From positions 47,934 through 111,933 of the forward strand of contig JBAYVU010000006.1 in NCBI GenBank assembly GCA_041674385.1: a stretch of 64,000 bases of DNA. The letters run 5' to 3'. The notes under the pieces are model-generated. The model searched no databases and was not told where the DNA came from. It saw only the letters and a list, made by a program, of their open reading frames with translations. Shown here one piece after another: positions 33,609 through 43,700 of the stretch. Each line of letters opens with the position of its first letter. The stretch's first letter is position 1. The DNA comes from JACRAR01 sp041674385 (GTDB lineage: Bacteria; Pseudomonadota; Gammaproteobacteria; Burkholderiales; Rhodocyclaceae). A program made the position numbers and the translations under genes.

Positions 33609-34901
33609 CACCACGCGGTGCGGCGGAAAGCGGACGGTGAAGGTGCTTCCCTGTCCAACCTGGCTTTCGACATCAAGCACTGCCTGGTGCCGCGTCAAGA
33701 CATGTTTGACAATGGCCAGACCGAGACCGGTGCCACCGGATTCCCGCGAACGGCTACGATCAACCCGGTAAAAACGTTCCGTCAAGCGCGGGAGATGCTG
33801 GCTTGCTATGCCAATGCCATTGTCGCTGACGCTGACTGCACCGCCGCCATCCGCTGCCGCTTGCCAGGCAATGCGAACGATGCCGCCGACCGGGGTGTAG
33901 CGTACGGCATTACTGGCCAAGTTGCCCAAGGCACTGCGCAGTTCGCTGCGGCTGCCGAGCAGAGCGACCCCGGTGGAGGGGTTCGCCTCGATCCGGTGAT
34001 GCCCATTGGAAAGCGCACGGGCTTCATCCGCGACTTCGGCCAGCAGTTCGTCCAAACCGACCCGCTCTTCGGTGGGCGACGGACTCCCCGTTTCGAGCGC
34101 CGACAATGCCAACAGGTCCTCGACCAGGCGTTGCATGCGCATGGCCTGTTCGCTCGCCAGCGTCAGGAAACGTTCCGCCTCGGCGGCAGGCAATTCGGAC
34201 AGACTGTCGAGTAAAGTTTCAAGAAAGCCGCTGACCACCGTCAAGGGCGTCTTTAGTTCATGTGAGACGTTGGCGACGAAGTCGCGGCGCATGGTCTCCA
34301 GCTTGAAAAGATGCGTGATGTCGCGCGATAGCAAGAGTTTTTGGGCGCCATAAGGGACGATTTGCAGCGCCAGGGTATGCTCGGGGTTGCGCAGCGGATG
34401 CAATATCAACGGCTCGGCATACTGTCCGGCTGCGATATATCTGACGAAATCCGGCTCGCGCAGCAAGTTGGTAATCGGACTGCCAGCGTCCATGCTGGTT
34501 TTCAGACCGAGATGCCCTTCGGCGGTAGCGTTGAACCATTCGATGACAAAGTTGCCATCGAGGATCACCACGCCGTCTGGCAAGGCCTGGCCGGCGCGCA
34601 GGACGCGCTCCAGGGCCAGGGTTAGCTGCTTGTGTTTTTCTGACGCCTTGCGGGTGCGCCGATGCAGCCTGGCATACACCAGCTCCCAGGCGCCTCCGCC
34701 AGTCGGCAAAGGCGTGCCGGCAGGCTGTTCCAGCCATTGCATCAGCCGCGACAGCTGACGCAGATGATGCAGAATGAATGCCAGCGACAACGCCAGGATG
34801 GCAAGCAGAACCCACAGGGGACCGAGATACAACAGCGCCAGCACTGCGGCAAGCGCGGCGATTGCCGCAACGCCAAGCGCCTCCAGCCAGAACGAACTCA
34901 C
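33603..34901 (-). CDS. phoR: Phosphate regulon sensor histidine kinase PhoR
   Basis: A 432-aa kinase. It starts at GTG 34901 in a GTGA overlap with the phoB stop. It has two N-terminal membrane segments, a PAS domain (LPDGVVILDGNFVIEWFNATAE), the H-box FVANVSHELKTPLTVV with the phospho-accepting His, an N-box SALGNLASNAVRYTP, and the G boxes DNGIGI and ESGGTGLGLAIVKHV. With PhoB it senses phosphate limitation. phoU and pst genes are not adjacent. Confidence 0.96.
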   Translation of the reverse strand: MSSFWLEALGVAAIAALAAVLALLYLGPLWVLLAILALSLAFILHHLRQLSRLMQWLEQPAGTPLPTGGGAWELVYARLHRRTRKASEKHKQLTLALERVLRAGQALPDGVVILDGNFVIEWFNATAEGHLGLKTSMDAGSPITNLLREPDFVRYIAAGQYAEPLILHPLRNPEHTLALQIVPYGAQKLLLSRDITHLFKLETMRRDFVANVSHELKTPLTVVSGFLETLLDSLSELPAAEAERFLTLASEQAMRMQRLVEDLLALSALETGSPSPTEERVGLDELLAEVADEARALSNGHHRIEANPSTGVALLGSRSELRSALGNLASNAVRYTPVGGIVRIAWQAAADGGGAVSVSDNGIGIASQHLPRLTERFYRVDRSRSRESGGTGLGLAIVKHVLTRHQAVLDVESQVGQGSTFTVRFPPHRVVL

Positions 34902-35614
34902 CTTGCAGCCGCCTCGTCTACCGCAGCTGGCGTTGCCGAAAGACGGTAGCCGCTGCCGCGCACCGTCTGGATCAAGACATGTTTGCCGCTGGACTCCAGT
35001 GCGGCACGCAGACGGCGAATATGCACATCGACCGTACGCTCTTCGACGAAGACATGATCCCCCCACACCTGGTCGAGCAGCAGGGTACGACTATGCACGC
35101 GCTCGGCATGCGTCAGCAGGAAATGCAACAGGCGAAATTCGGTCGGACCCAGGCTGACCATCTGGCCATCAGCATCGACGCGGTGAGTCGCCGGGTCAAG
35201 ACACAGCCCGCCAATCTCGGCAATCTCCTCGGTCGCCTGCGGTGCCCGACGCCGCAGCACCGCCTTGATGCGAGCCAGCAACTCGCGCGGCGAGAAAGGT
35301 TTGGTGATGTAGTCATCGGCGCCGGCCTCCAGGCCACGGATCTTGTCGTGCTCGTCGCCGCGCGCCGTGAGCATGATGATCGGCACCTGCCTGGTCCGTT
35401 CTTCGGCGCGCAACCGATGCGCCAGGTCGATGCCGCTCATGCCCGGCAACATCCAGTCCAGCAGGATCAGATCGGGAAGCGTCTGCCGGACTTGCTGCAA
35501 CGCGCTTTCGGCATCGAGCGCCGTCAGCACGACATGGCCTGATCGCTGCAGGTTGGCCGCGATCAGGGCCTGAATGGCCGGTTCGTCTTCCACAACCAGG
35601 ATGTTGGCTGCCAT
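34898..35614 (-). CDS. phoB: Phosphate regulon response regulator PhoB
   Basis: A 238-aa OmpR-type regulator. The receiver domain (1-120) has acidic pocket EDE, phospho-acceptor D in LILLDWMLPG, T in IIMLTARG and K in DDYITKPFSP. The C-terminal winged helix has LDPATHRVDADGQ and VHIRRLRAALE, ending with LIQTVRGSGYRLS. A Pho box 46 bp upstream implies autoregulation. Confidence 0.96.
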   Translation of the reverse strand: MAANILVVEDEPAIQALIAANLQRSGHVVLTALDAESALQQVRQTLPDLILLDWMLPGMSGIDLAHRLRAEERTRQVPIIMLTARGDEHDKIRGLEAGADDYITKPFSPRELLARIKAVLRRRAPQATEEIAEIGGLCLDPATHRVDADGQMVSLGPTEFRLLHFLLTHAERVHSRTLLLDQVWGDHVFVEERTVDVHIRRLRAALESSGKHVLIQTVRGSGYRLSATPAAVDEAAAR

Positions 35615-35659
35615 ATCTGGGTAATCTCAACTGTGATTGCAGCAGTTTATTTCCGTAGG

Positions 35660-35677
35660 GTGACAGTTTGATGACAG
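35660..35677 (-). promoter_or_regulatory. Pho box upstream of phoBR
   Basis: On the minus strand it reads CTGTCATCAAACTGTCAC, matching the 18-bp consensus of two CTGTCA repeats separated by 5 bp. It is 46 bp before the phoB start. Confidence 0.88.
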
Positions 35678-35740
35678 TCGGAATTGCCCGACGGCTGGTT
35701 CTGTTATGATAGTCCGCCTCATACAATCTAGCACTCCAAA

Positions 35741-36163
35741 ATGGCAGGTCTCGATAAACATACGCCGACACCCACCGAAATAAAGTTGCTTAAGAAGTCA
35801 CGGCAGCTTGAAATCGCCTTCTCCGATGGCAAGAGTTTCACTCTTAGCCACGAAATGCTGCGGGTTTTCAGTCCATCGGCCGAGGTGCGTGGCCATGGTC
35901 CCGGTCAGGAAACATTGCAGACCGGCAAGCGCAATGTCGAGATACTTACCATCGACCCTGTCGGCAACTATGCGGTCAAATTGGGCTTTTCCGACGGCCA
36001 TGACTCCGGCATTTATTCCTGGGATATCTTCTACGCTCTGGGGACACACCAGGATGAGCTGTGGCAAGGTTATCTGGCGCGGCTTGAAGCGGCCGGCGCG
36101 AGCCGCGATATCGACAGCACCACCCAGCCGCCAAAAACCGGCGGCAGTTGCAAGCACCGCTAG
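35741..36163 (+). CDS. DUF971 domain protein
   Basis: A 140-aa protein with the DUF971 (gamma-butyrobetaine-hydroxylase N-terminal-like) fold: TEIKLLKKSRQLEIAFSDGK, LSHEMLRVFSPSAEVRGHG, and LGFSDGHDSGIYSWDIFYAL. The family is associated with Fe-S or ubiquinone-linked functions by gene neighbourhood only. It lies 8 nt before ubiE in a likely operon. Confidence 0.93.
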   Translation: MAGLDKHTPTPTEIKLLKKSRQLEIAFSDGKSFTLSHEMLRVFSPSAEVRGHGPGQETLQTGKRNVEILTIDPVGNYAVKLGFSDGHDSGIYSWDIFYALGTHQDELWQGYLARLEAAGASRDIDSTTQPPKTGGSCKHR

Positions 36164-36171
36164 GTATTGAC

Positions 36172-36921
36172 ATGACCGAACAGCAAACCCACTTTGGATT
36201 CAAACAAGTCGCCGAGGGCGACAAGGCCCGCCATGTGGCGGGCGTATTCTCGTCGGTGGCGCAGAAATACGATGTCATGAACGACCTGATGTCGCTGGGT
36301 CTGCACCGCTTGTGGAAACAGTTCGCCATTCAGATCGCTGCGGTCAAGCGCGGCGAACGCATCCTCGATGTCGCCGGCGGCACCGCAGATCTGTCGCGGG
36401 CCTTTGCCAAACGCGTGGGAACATTTGAGAAAACCGGCGGACAAGTCTGGCTGACCGACATCAACAATGCCATGCTGACGGTCGGCCGCGACCGTCTGAT
36501 CGATCAGGGCATGCTCCTGCCGGTGGCGCAGTGCGACGCGGAGAAGCTGCCCTTCCCCAGCGATTACTTCGATTGCGTCACAGTGGCCTTCGGCCTGCGC
36601 AACATGACTCACCAGTCTCAGGCCTTGGCCGAAATGCGGCGGGTTCTCAGGCCCGGCGGACGCCTGCTGGTATTGGAGTTTTCCAAGGTGTGGCAGCCGC
36701 TTGCGGCGGTTTATGATCTATATTCGTTCAAGCTGCTGCCTTGGCTGGGTGCCAAGGTGGTCAACGATGCCGACAGCTACCGCTATCTTGCCGAATCGAT
36801 CCGCATGCATCCCGATCAAGACACGCTGAAAAACCTGATGGAACAAGCCGGACTCGAACATGTCGAATACTTCAACTTGACTGCGGGCATCGTTGCCCTG
36901 CACCGCGGCTACAAATTTTAA
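36172..36921 (+). CDS. ubiE: Ubiquinone/menaquinone C-methyltransferase UbiE
   Basis: A 249-aa SAM-dependent methyltransferase for the C-methylation step in ubiquinone (and menaquinone) synthesis. It has HFGFKQVAEGDKARHVAGVFSS-type N-terminus, YDVMNDLMSLGLHRLWK, motif I ILDVAGGTADLSRAF, and FGLRNMTHQSQAL. The start at 36172 avoids overlap with DUF971. Confidence 0.97.
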   Translation: MTEQQTHFGFKQVAEGDKARHVAGVFSSVAQKYDVMNDLMSLGLHRLWKQFAIQIAAVKRGERILDVAGGTADLSRAFAKRVGTFEKTGGQVWLTDINNAMLTVGRDRLIDQGMLLPVAQCDAEKLPFPSDYFDCVTVAFGLRNMTHQSQALAEMRRVLRPGGRLLVLEFSKVWQPLAAVYDLYSFKLLPWLGAKVVNDADSYRYLAESIRMHPDQDTLKNLMEQAGLEHVEYFNLTAGIVALHRGYKF

Positions 36922-36957
36922 CCCGATCCACATTCGTTGCAAATCTCGGAGGTACCT

Positions 36958-37878
36958 ATGAAACGTTATTTAACCGTATTCTTGGCGCTCGTTCTGACGC
37001 TAGGCTTCACTTTTTCATCGCCCGACGCCGAAGCCAGGCGCCTGGGTGGAGGCGCTTCGTCTGGCATGTCGCGCAGCAGCAACATCATGCAGCGTAGCCC
37101 AGCGCCCGCCAAGCCCGCCGCACCGAGCCAGGCCACCCCTAAGCCGGCCACCCCCACGCCAGTACCTGCTCCCGCGCCCTCCGGTATGAGCCGCTGGCTA
37201 GGGCCGTTGGCCGGGCTGGCCGCCGGAATCGGCATCGCCTCGTTGTTTTCGCACTTCGGCATGGGCGGCTTGGGCGAGGGAATGTCGTCCCTGCTGATGA
37301 TGTTGTTGATCGGTGGCGCGGTGTTCTTTGTCATTCGCATGTTCATGCGGCGCAATATGGCGCAGACGGAACCAATGCAGTATGCCGGCACAGGGAATAG
37401 CAGCCGCTTTGAACCCATGGCGGCACCTGCCACCCTGGGAGCAAATGCAGGCATTGGCGGTAATGCAGTTCCGCAGACGCCAGCGACCGAATCTGCCAGC
37501 AATATTCCCGCCGGTTTTGACGTCGAGGGATTCGTGCGTCAGGCCAAGCTCAACTTTGTCCGCCTGCAAGCCGCCAACGACGCCGGCAACATGGAAGACA
37601 TTCGCGCCTTCACCACGCCAGAAATGTTCGCCGAAGTGCAATTGGAATATCAGGAACGCGGCAAGGCGGCACAACAAACCGATGTGGTCGAATTGAACGC
37701 CGGTTTGCTCGACCTATCCACCGAAGCCAATCGTCAAATCGCTAGCGTGCGCTTCTTCGGGTTGATCCGCGAAACGCCCAACACCGCGCCGGAAGCTTTC
37801 GATGAAGTCTGGCATCTCACCCGCCCCGCCGATGCCAGCAGCGGTTGGGTCATCGCCGGCATCCAGCAGGTCAACTAG
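36958..37878 (+). CDS. Tim44-like domain protein, membrane-anchored
   Basis: A 306-aa protein with GGAGG before ATG 36958. It has a signal or anchor segment MKRYLTVFLALVLTLGF, a Pro/Ala-rich linker (~45-80), a second hydrophobic region (WLGPLAGLAAGIGIASLF and LLMMLLIGGAVFFVIRMFM), and a C-terminal Tim44/TIM44-like domain (~195-306; FVRQAKLNFVRLQAANDAGN, VIAGIQQV). Such genes are common next to ubiE and ubiJ in betaproteobacteria. Its TAG stop opens a copy of the dispersed repeat. Confidence 0.9.
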   Translation: MKRYLTVFLALVLTLGFTFSSPDAEARRLGGGASSGMSRSSNIMQRSPAPAKPAAPSQATPKPATPTPVPAPAPSGMSRWLGPLAGLAAGIGIASLFSHFGMGGLGEGMSSLLMMLLIGGAVFFVIRMFMRRNMAQTEPMQYAGTGNSSRFEPMAAPATLGANAGIGGNAVPQTPATESASNIPAGFDVEGFVRQAKLNFVRLQAANDAGNMEDIRAFTTPEMFAEVQLEYQERGKAAQQTDVVELNAGLLDLSTEANRQIASVRFFGLIRETPNTAPEAFDEVWHLTRPADASSGWVIAGIQQVN

Positions 37879-37905
37879 CACCCCAAATTCAAGGGCGGGC
37901 ACTAG
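37876..37905 (+). repeat. Dispersed repeat, copy 3 (starts at Tim44-like gene stop codon)
   Basis: Begins TAGCACCCC and ends CGGGCACTAG, like the copy after pilC. Here too the first three bases are the gene's stop codon. Confidence 0.65.
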
Positions 37906-37922
37906 TCCTCGTCGGCGCACTC

Positions 37923-38489
37923 ATGCTTGACCGAGCCGCGCTGCTTGCGCTCAATCATCTGTTGCAGGGCGCCAGTTGGGCAAGAGCCCGGCTGGCGCCG
38001 TTTGCCGGCAAGTCGGTGAGGCTATCGCTGCCGCCACTACAGCTTGAACTCAGCGTGAACGCGGAGGGCCTGTTCGAGCAGGCCGATCCGCAACGCTTCG
38101 ATGTCGATATCACGCTGCCCGCCGATACGCCGTTGCTGGCGTTACGCGGGTGGGACGCGACGCTCAAGGCGACGCACATTTCCGGCTCGGCCGAATTTGC
38201 CGATGCTCTGGGTTTTGTGCTGCGCAATTTGCGCTGGGATTTCGAGGAAGACCTCAGCCAGCATGTCGGCGACATAGCCGCCCATCGTATCGCCGGGCTG
38301 TTCAGCTCATTCACCAGCTGGCAACGGCAGGCAGGGCGTAATCTTGCGGAAAATATCGCTGAATACCTCACCGAAGAAAACCCAACGCTGGCCAAACCAG
38401 AGGTGGTCGAAACCTTTTCCAAGGAAGTCGGGCAACTCCGAGACGATCTGCGACAGCTGGAACAACGCGTCGCCAACCTCGGCGGCTAA
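37923..38489 (+). CDS. ubiJ: UbiJ-type SCP2 domain protein
   Basis: A 188-aa protein with an N-terminal SCP2 lipid-binding domain and a C-terminal coiled coil (VVETFSKEVGQLRDDLRQLEQRV). UbiJ is an accessory factor of the late aerobic ubiquinone complex. ATG 37923 gives the family length; the longer frame runs into the preceding gene. ubiB, often next, is not here; the gene ends in a 4-nt convergent overlap with an mlaF-like gene. Confidence 0.85.
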   Translation: MLDRAALLALNHLLQGASWARARLAPFAGKSVRLSLPPLQLELSVNAEGLFEQADPQRFDVDITLPADTPLLALRGWDATLKATHISGSAEFADALGFVLRNLRWDFEEDLSQHVGDIAAHRIAGLFSSFTSWQRQAGRNLAENIAEYLTEENPTLAKPEVVETFSKEVGQLRDDLRQLEQRVANLGG

Positions 38490-39298
38490 CCCCCAATCAG
38501 ACCCAGCTCAAGCGGGTAGGGATTGCTCGGATACTGGAAAGCCACCGGCCCGTCCGGTTTAGCATGAACGAATTGATGTACAAACGGATTGTCGGAAACC
38601 GACATTTCTGCCGCGGAACCCTCGGCGACAACTACGCCGTCATGAACGAAGTAGGCATAATCGACCACTTTCAGCGATTCCGACATGTCGTAAGTGACGA
38701 TGATCGAAGTCACGCCCAGCGCATCATTGAGCCGCCGGATCAGGTTGGCAATCACATTCAATGAAATCGGATCGAGACCGGCAAACGGCTCGTCGTACAT
38801 GATCAGCAGCGGGTCCAACGCAATCGCCCGGGCCAGTGCCACACGCCGCGCCATGCCACCCGACAGTTCGCCGGTCATCATGGCGGCGGCACCGCGCAGA
38901 CCGACCGCATGCAGCTTCATCAACACCAGATCGTGGATCAATTCCTCGGGCAGATCGGTCAGTTCGCGCATCGGGAAGGCGACATTGTCGAAAACCGAAA
39001 TGTCGCTATACAGTCCTCCCATCTGGAACATCATGCCCATGTCGCGCCGCAGCGCGTAAAGACCGTTGTCGTCAAGTTGGTGGACAACCTGGCCGGCGAC
39101 ACTGACGTTGCCGCGTTGCGGTTTCAACTGGCCACCCATGAGACGCAGCAAGGTCGTCTTGCCGCTGCCGCTGACTCCCAGTATGGCAACCACTTTGCCT
39201 CTCTGGATGTTCAGGTTGATGCCATTCAGAACCTTCCGTGCGCCATAGGAGAAATGCAAATCTTCCATCTTGACCAGGTTTTCGGCTGATTGAGGCAT
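38486..39298 (-). CDS. MlaF-like ABC transporter ATPase, solitary
   Basis: A 270-aa ATPase with Walker A GVSGSGKTT, signature LSGGM, Walker B LLIMYDEPFAGLDP and the MlaF-type FQMGGLYSDISVFDNVAFPMRE. MlaF powers phospholipid traffic for outer-membrane asymmetry. Two oddities are visible: the H-loop position is Tyr (SIIVTYDMSESLKV) instead of the usual His, and no mlaE, mlaD, mlaC or mlaB gene is adjacent. The start at 39298 has GGAG about 10 nt upstream. The permease is presumably elsewhere in the genome. Confidence 0.85.
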   Translation of the reverse strand: MPQSAENLVKMEDLHFSYGARKVLNGINLNIQRGKVVAILGVSGSGKTTLLRLMGGQLKPQRGNVSVAGQVVHQLDDNGLYALRRDMGMMFQMGGLYSDISVFDNVAFPMRELTDLPEELIHDLVLMKLHAVGLRGAAAMMTGELSGGMARRVALARAIALDPLLIMYDEPFAGLDPISLNVIANLIRRLNDALGVTSIIVTYDMSESLKVVDYAYFVHDGVVVAEGSAAEMSVSDNPFVHQFVHAKPDGPVAFQYPSNPYPLELGLIGG

Positions 39299-39358
39299 GC
39301 TTTTCATCTCCTGCCCAAACTTCACAGTCGTGATTAACAAGAACCTTGGATTTTACAG

Positions 39359-40771
39359 TTACCGTAAAAATCCAGTCGCATTATCTTCTGGCTTGCCGCC
39401 GCCAAGAGCCTTGAACAGTTGTGCAGCAGTCGACAACAGAACGCGGCGCGTCTGCACCACCGCCTGCTGGGCCGCATAGGATTCACGCTGGGCATCGAGC
39501 ACTTCCAGGTAGCTCGATACGCCAGCCCGGTAACGTGCGTCTACCAGCTTCAGCCGTTCGCTCTGCGTCTCGTCTGACCTTTTCCGAGCGCGCAGTTGCT
39601 CGGCCAGTTGCTCGTGTGCAGCAAGCAAATCGGCCACTTCGCGGAAAGCCTGCTGGATGGTTTTCTCATACTCGGCCACAGCGACGTTCTTGCGCGCTTC
39701 GGCAAGGTCCTTCCCGGCAGCGCTGCGGCCAGCATCGAACAAGGGCAAGCCCAAGACCGGCTGAAAACTCCAGGCGCCTTGTCCAGACTTGAACAAGCCG
39801 GACAAGTCGTTGCTCGCCGTACCCAAGCCGGCAGTCAGGGAAATACGCGGAAAGAAGGCAGCGCGTGCGGCGCCGATGTTGGCATTGGCGGCAATCAGCC
39901 TTTGCTCGGCAGCCAGTACGTCGGGACGCTGCAACAGCACTGCCGAAGGCAAGCCCGCAACAAGGCCGGGAACAATGTCCTGATTCGATAGGGTGCGTCC
40001 CGCAGGCAGAGCAGCGGGTTCAATGCCCACCAGCAGGGTCAGCGCATTCGCGGCGGCGGCCCGCTGGTTTACCAGGTTGGCCAATTCGGCGCGCGCCAAC
40101 TCAAGGGCGCCATCCGCCTGCAGATAGTCGAGGTCGCCGGCCAGCCCCACCTCGCGGCGGCGAATCACCATCAGACGGGTCTGCTCTCGAGTCTTGACGG
40201 TTTCGCGCGCAAGTGCGCTGCGCTCATCCATCTCCAGCAGACTCAAGTAGGCATTGGCGACGTCGGCGATAAGTGCCAGGCGCACCGCTTGCCGTGCTTG
40301 TTCGCTGGCAAGATAGCTGGCCAGCGCCGCTTCGTTGAGGCTTTTCACCCGTCCCCAGAAATCCAATTCAAACGACAGCAACGACACCCCGGCGTCATAG
40401 CGGTGGCTGGTGACGGGATTCCCGGTCAGTGACAGGTTGCCCGGCGTGCGCGCCGATGTGCCGCTGACCGCCAGATTGGCATTGGGAAACCGGTCGGCGC
40501 GAGCAATGCCGGACAACGCGCGGGCTTCCTCGACACGGGCCACAGCGATGCGCATGTCCCGGTTGTGCTCTATGGCCGCAGCGACCAGTGCCTGCAAACG
40601 CGAATCGGGAAAATAAGCGCGCCATTCAAGCACGCTGGCCTGAAGCGTAGCGTCGCCTGGAGCAACTTGCGGCCACTGCGCAGGGATCGGCGGTTCGGGT
40701 CGATGGTAGTCGGGCATCAGCGTGCAACCGGCCAGCGTCGCGCACAAAGCCAAGATCGCCGGCTTAAGCAT
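39359..40771 (-). CDS. NodT/OprM-type outer membrane efflux lipoprotein
   Basis: A 470-aa TolC-family channel. MLKPAILALCATLAGCTLMPDYHRPEPP is a lipoprotein signal (lipobox LAGC), and two outer-membrane efflux domains follow with ARALSGIARADRFPNANL and EQRLIAANANIGAARAAFFPRISLTAGLG. It overlaps the RND pump gene by 8 nt. It completes the tripartite efflux system. Confidence 0.94.
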   Translation of the reverse strand: MLKPAILALCATLAGCTLMPDYHRPEPPIPAQWPQVAPGDATLQASVLEWRAYFPDSRLQALVAAAIEHNRDMRIAVARVEEARALSGIARADRFPNANLAVSGTSARTPGNLSLTGNPVTSHRYDAGVSLLSFELDFWGRVKSLNEAALASYLASEQARQAVRLALIADVANAYLSLLEMDERSALARETVKTREQTRLMVIRRREVGLAGDLDYLQADGALELARAELANLVNQRAAAANALTLLVGIEPAALPAGRTLSNQDIVPGLVAGLPSAVLLQRPDVLAAEQRLIAANANIGAARAAFFPRISLTAGLGTASNDLSGLFKSGQGAWSFQPVLGLPLFDAGRSAAGKDLAEARKNVAVAEYEKTIQQAFREVADLLAAHEQLAEQLRARKRSDETQSERLKLVDARYRAGVSSYLEVLDAQRESYAAQQAVVQTRRVLLSTAAQLFKALGGGKPEDNATGFLR

Positions 40772-43700
40772 GATCGCTCTCCTCGTGACGACGGGCATGG
40801 CCGGGAAAGACTTTTCGCACCACGACAAAGAACACGGGTACCAGAAAGATAGCCAATATGGTGGCGGCGAGCATCCCGCCGATGACTCCGGTACCAATGG
40901 CATGGCGGCTGTTGGCGCCGGCACCAGTGGAAATGGCCAGCGGCAACACGCCGAGTATGAAGGCGAAGGAAGTCATCAAGATCGGCCGAAAACGCAAGCG
41001 ACACGCCTCAAGCACGGCATCGACAGCGGATCTGCCGCGCTCTTGCAGATCGCGTGCAAATTCGATGATGAGGATGGCGTTCTTGCTCGACAACCCGATG
41101 ATGGCAATCAGGCCGACCTTGAAATACACATCGTTGGGCAGCCCGCGCAGAGTCACCGCCAAGGCCGAGCCGAAAATGCCCAGCGGCACTACCAACATCA
41201 CGGCGAACGGAATCGACCAGCTTTCATACAGCGCAGCCAAGGCCAGGAAAGCCACCAGCATGGCCAGCGCAAACAGCAGCGGAGCCTGGCTGCCGGAGAG
41301 TTTTTCCTCGAACGATGTTCCCGACCACTCGAAACCGAAACCTGCCGGCAAGCCCTTGGCCATCGACTCCATCGCCTGCATGGCTTCGCCAGTGCTGCGG
41401 CCAGGCGCCGGGCCACCGGCGATCTTCATTGAGGGCACGCCATTATAGCGGTCGAGTTTGGGTGAACCGATGATCCAGTGCGGCGTGATGAGTTCGGACA
41501 GCGGGACCATGCCGCCGTCTCGATTGCGCACCGGCAAACGCAGCAAATTTTCCGCAGAGGAGCGCAGATCTTTGTCGGCTTGCATCAGCACGCGCAGGAT
41601 GCGGCCTTGGCGCTCGAAGTCGTTGATGTAAGCAACACCCAAGGTGGATTGCAAAGTATCGTTGAGGTCGGCAATGGACACGCCCAGCGTTTCGGCCTTA
41701 CGCCGGTCAATATCGAGCAGCAGTTGCGGCGCGGCTTCCTGGCCTTCCGGCCGCACGCCGGCCAGCATGGCCTGTTGGCTGGACATGCCCAATGCCAGAT
41801 TACGCGCTTCCAGCAGTTTTTCTCGACCGATACCGGCGCGGTCCTGCAGGCGGAAGTCGAAGCCACCGGTCGATGCGAGTTCCGGGATGGGCGGTGGATT
41901 GATGGCAAAGATCATGGCCTGTTTGATCTGGAAGAAAAACATGTTGGCCCGATGCACCAGCGCAGTTGAGGAATGTTCGGCGCCGAGGCGCTCGTCCCAT
42001 TCCTTGAGCCGCACAAACGCGAGTGCGGCGTTCTGGCCGCGGCCAAAAAATGAAAAGCCGACCACACCGACAACTTTGGCAACTTCGGGTTGTTTGAGAT
42101 AAAACTGTTCGACCTGGGTCAGCACTTCTATCGTACGTTCCTGTGAGGCGCCCGGCGGCAATTGCACCATATTGACGAAGTAACCCTGGTCTTCCTCGGG
42201 CAGGAAGCTGCCCGGCATGTGTAGAAACAGCCAGCCGGTAGCACCGATGATGGCCGCATAGAGCAGCAGGTAGCGCCCGGTTTTCGGCAACATCCGGCCG
42301 ACCCACGACAGATAGCCTGCCCGGGTACGATCGAAGTGGCGATTGAACCAGCCGAAGACGCCCGTGCTGGGCAGCACTTCCGCACCAGGCTGATGCTTGA
42401 GCAGCGAAGCGCACAGGGCGGGGGTGAGCGTCAGCGCCATGAGGATGGAGAAACCCATGGTGAGTAGCAGCGTCATTGCAAACTGGCGGTAGATCACACC
42501 GACAGAACCGCCGAAGAACAGCATCGGTGCGAACACCGCCGACAGCACCAGGGTAATACCGATGATGGCGTTGAAAATTTGATCCATCGCCTTGCGTGAG
42601 GCTTCGCGCGGCGCCAGCCCTTCCTCGCTCATGATGCGTTCGACCGCCTCCACCACCACGATCGCATCATCGACCACGATGCCGACAGCCAGCACCATGG
42701 CAAACAGGGTCAGCACATTGATCGAGTAACCGAACACATACAGCCCGGCCAGCGCCCCGGTGAGTGCCACCGGTACGACAATGGCTGGAATCAAGGTGGC
42801 ACGAAAATTTTCAAGAAATAGATAGATTACCAGGAACACCAGCAGCATCGCTTGAGCCAGAGTCACCAGCACTTCCTTGATCGAAATATCGACGAAGCGC
42901 GAGGTATCGTAGGGAATGTCCCAGGCAATTCCTTTGGGAAAATAGGGAGCCATTTCTTCGAGTTTGGCGCGTACCGCCTTGACCACATCCAGCGTGTTGC
43001 CATCCGGCGAGACGCGAATGGCGATCGATGCGGTCGGTTGTCCGTTCAGGCGGGCAAAAATATTGTAGTCTTGCGAACCCAGTTCCACTCGGGCGACATC
43101 TTTCACCCTCACAGCGGAACCATCCGCCTGGGTACGAACGAGAATATTGCCGAACTGCTCCGGTGTTGCCAAGCGACTACGGGTGATGATGACGGCATTC
43201 ATCTGCTGGCCTGCCACGGCCGGGGCCTGGCCCAGTTCGCCAATAGCCAACTCGATGTTCTGAGCGCGCACCGCACGCGTCACATCGGCAGGCGAAAGTT
43301 TATAGGCGTAGAGTTTCTCCGGCTGGAGCCACAGACGCATGGAGTACTCGGTAGCGAACATCACCGCTTCACCCACTCCTTTGACGCGTCGCAGCGGATC
43401 CAGCACGCTGGCAGCGGCGAAACTGCCGAGATCCACGGCCGAGAGACTTTTGTCCGGGGAATAGAGGGTGACAAACATCACGTAGTTGCGTGATGGCTTG
43501 GTCACCGGCACGCCCGCCCGCCGCACGTCGTCGGGCAACCTGGCCTCGATGCGTTTGAAGCGGTTCTGCGCCTCTACCGAGGCGATATCGATGTTGGTGC
43601 CAGGCTGAAAAGTCAGGGTCACTGTGCCAGTTCCCAGTTCCGAGGCCGATTCCATGTACAGCAGGTGCTCAATGCCGTTCATTTCTTGCTCAATCAGAGC

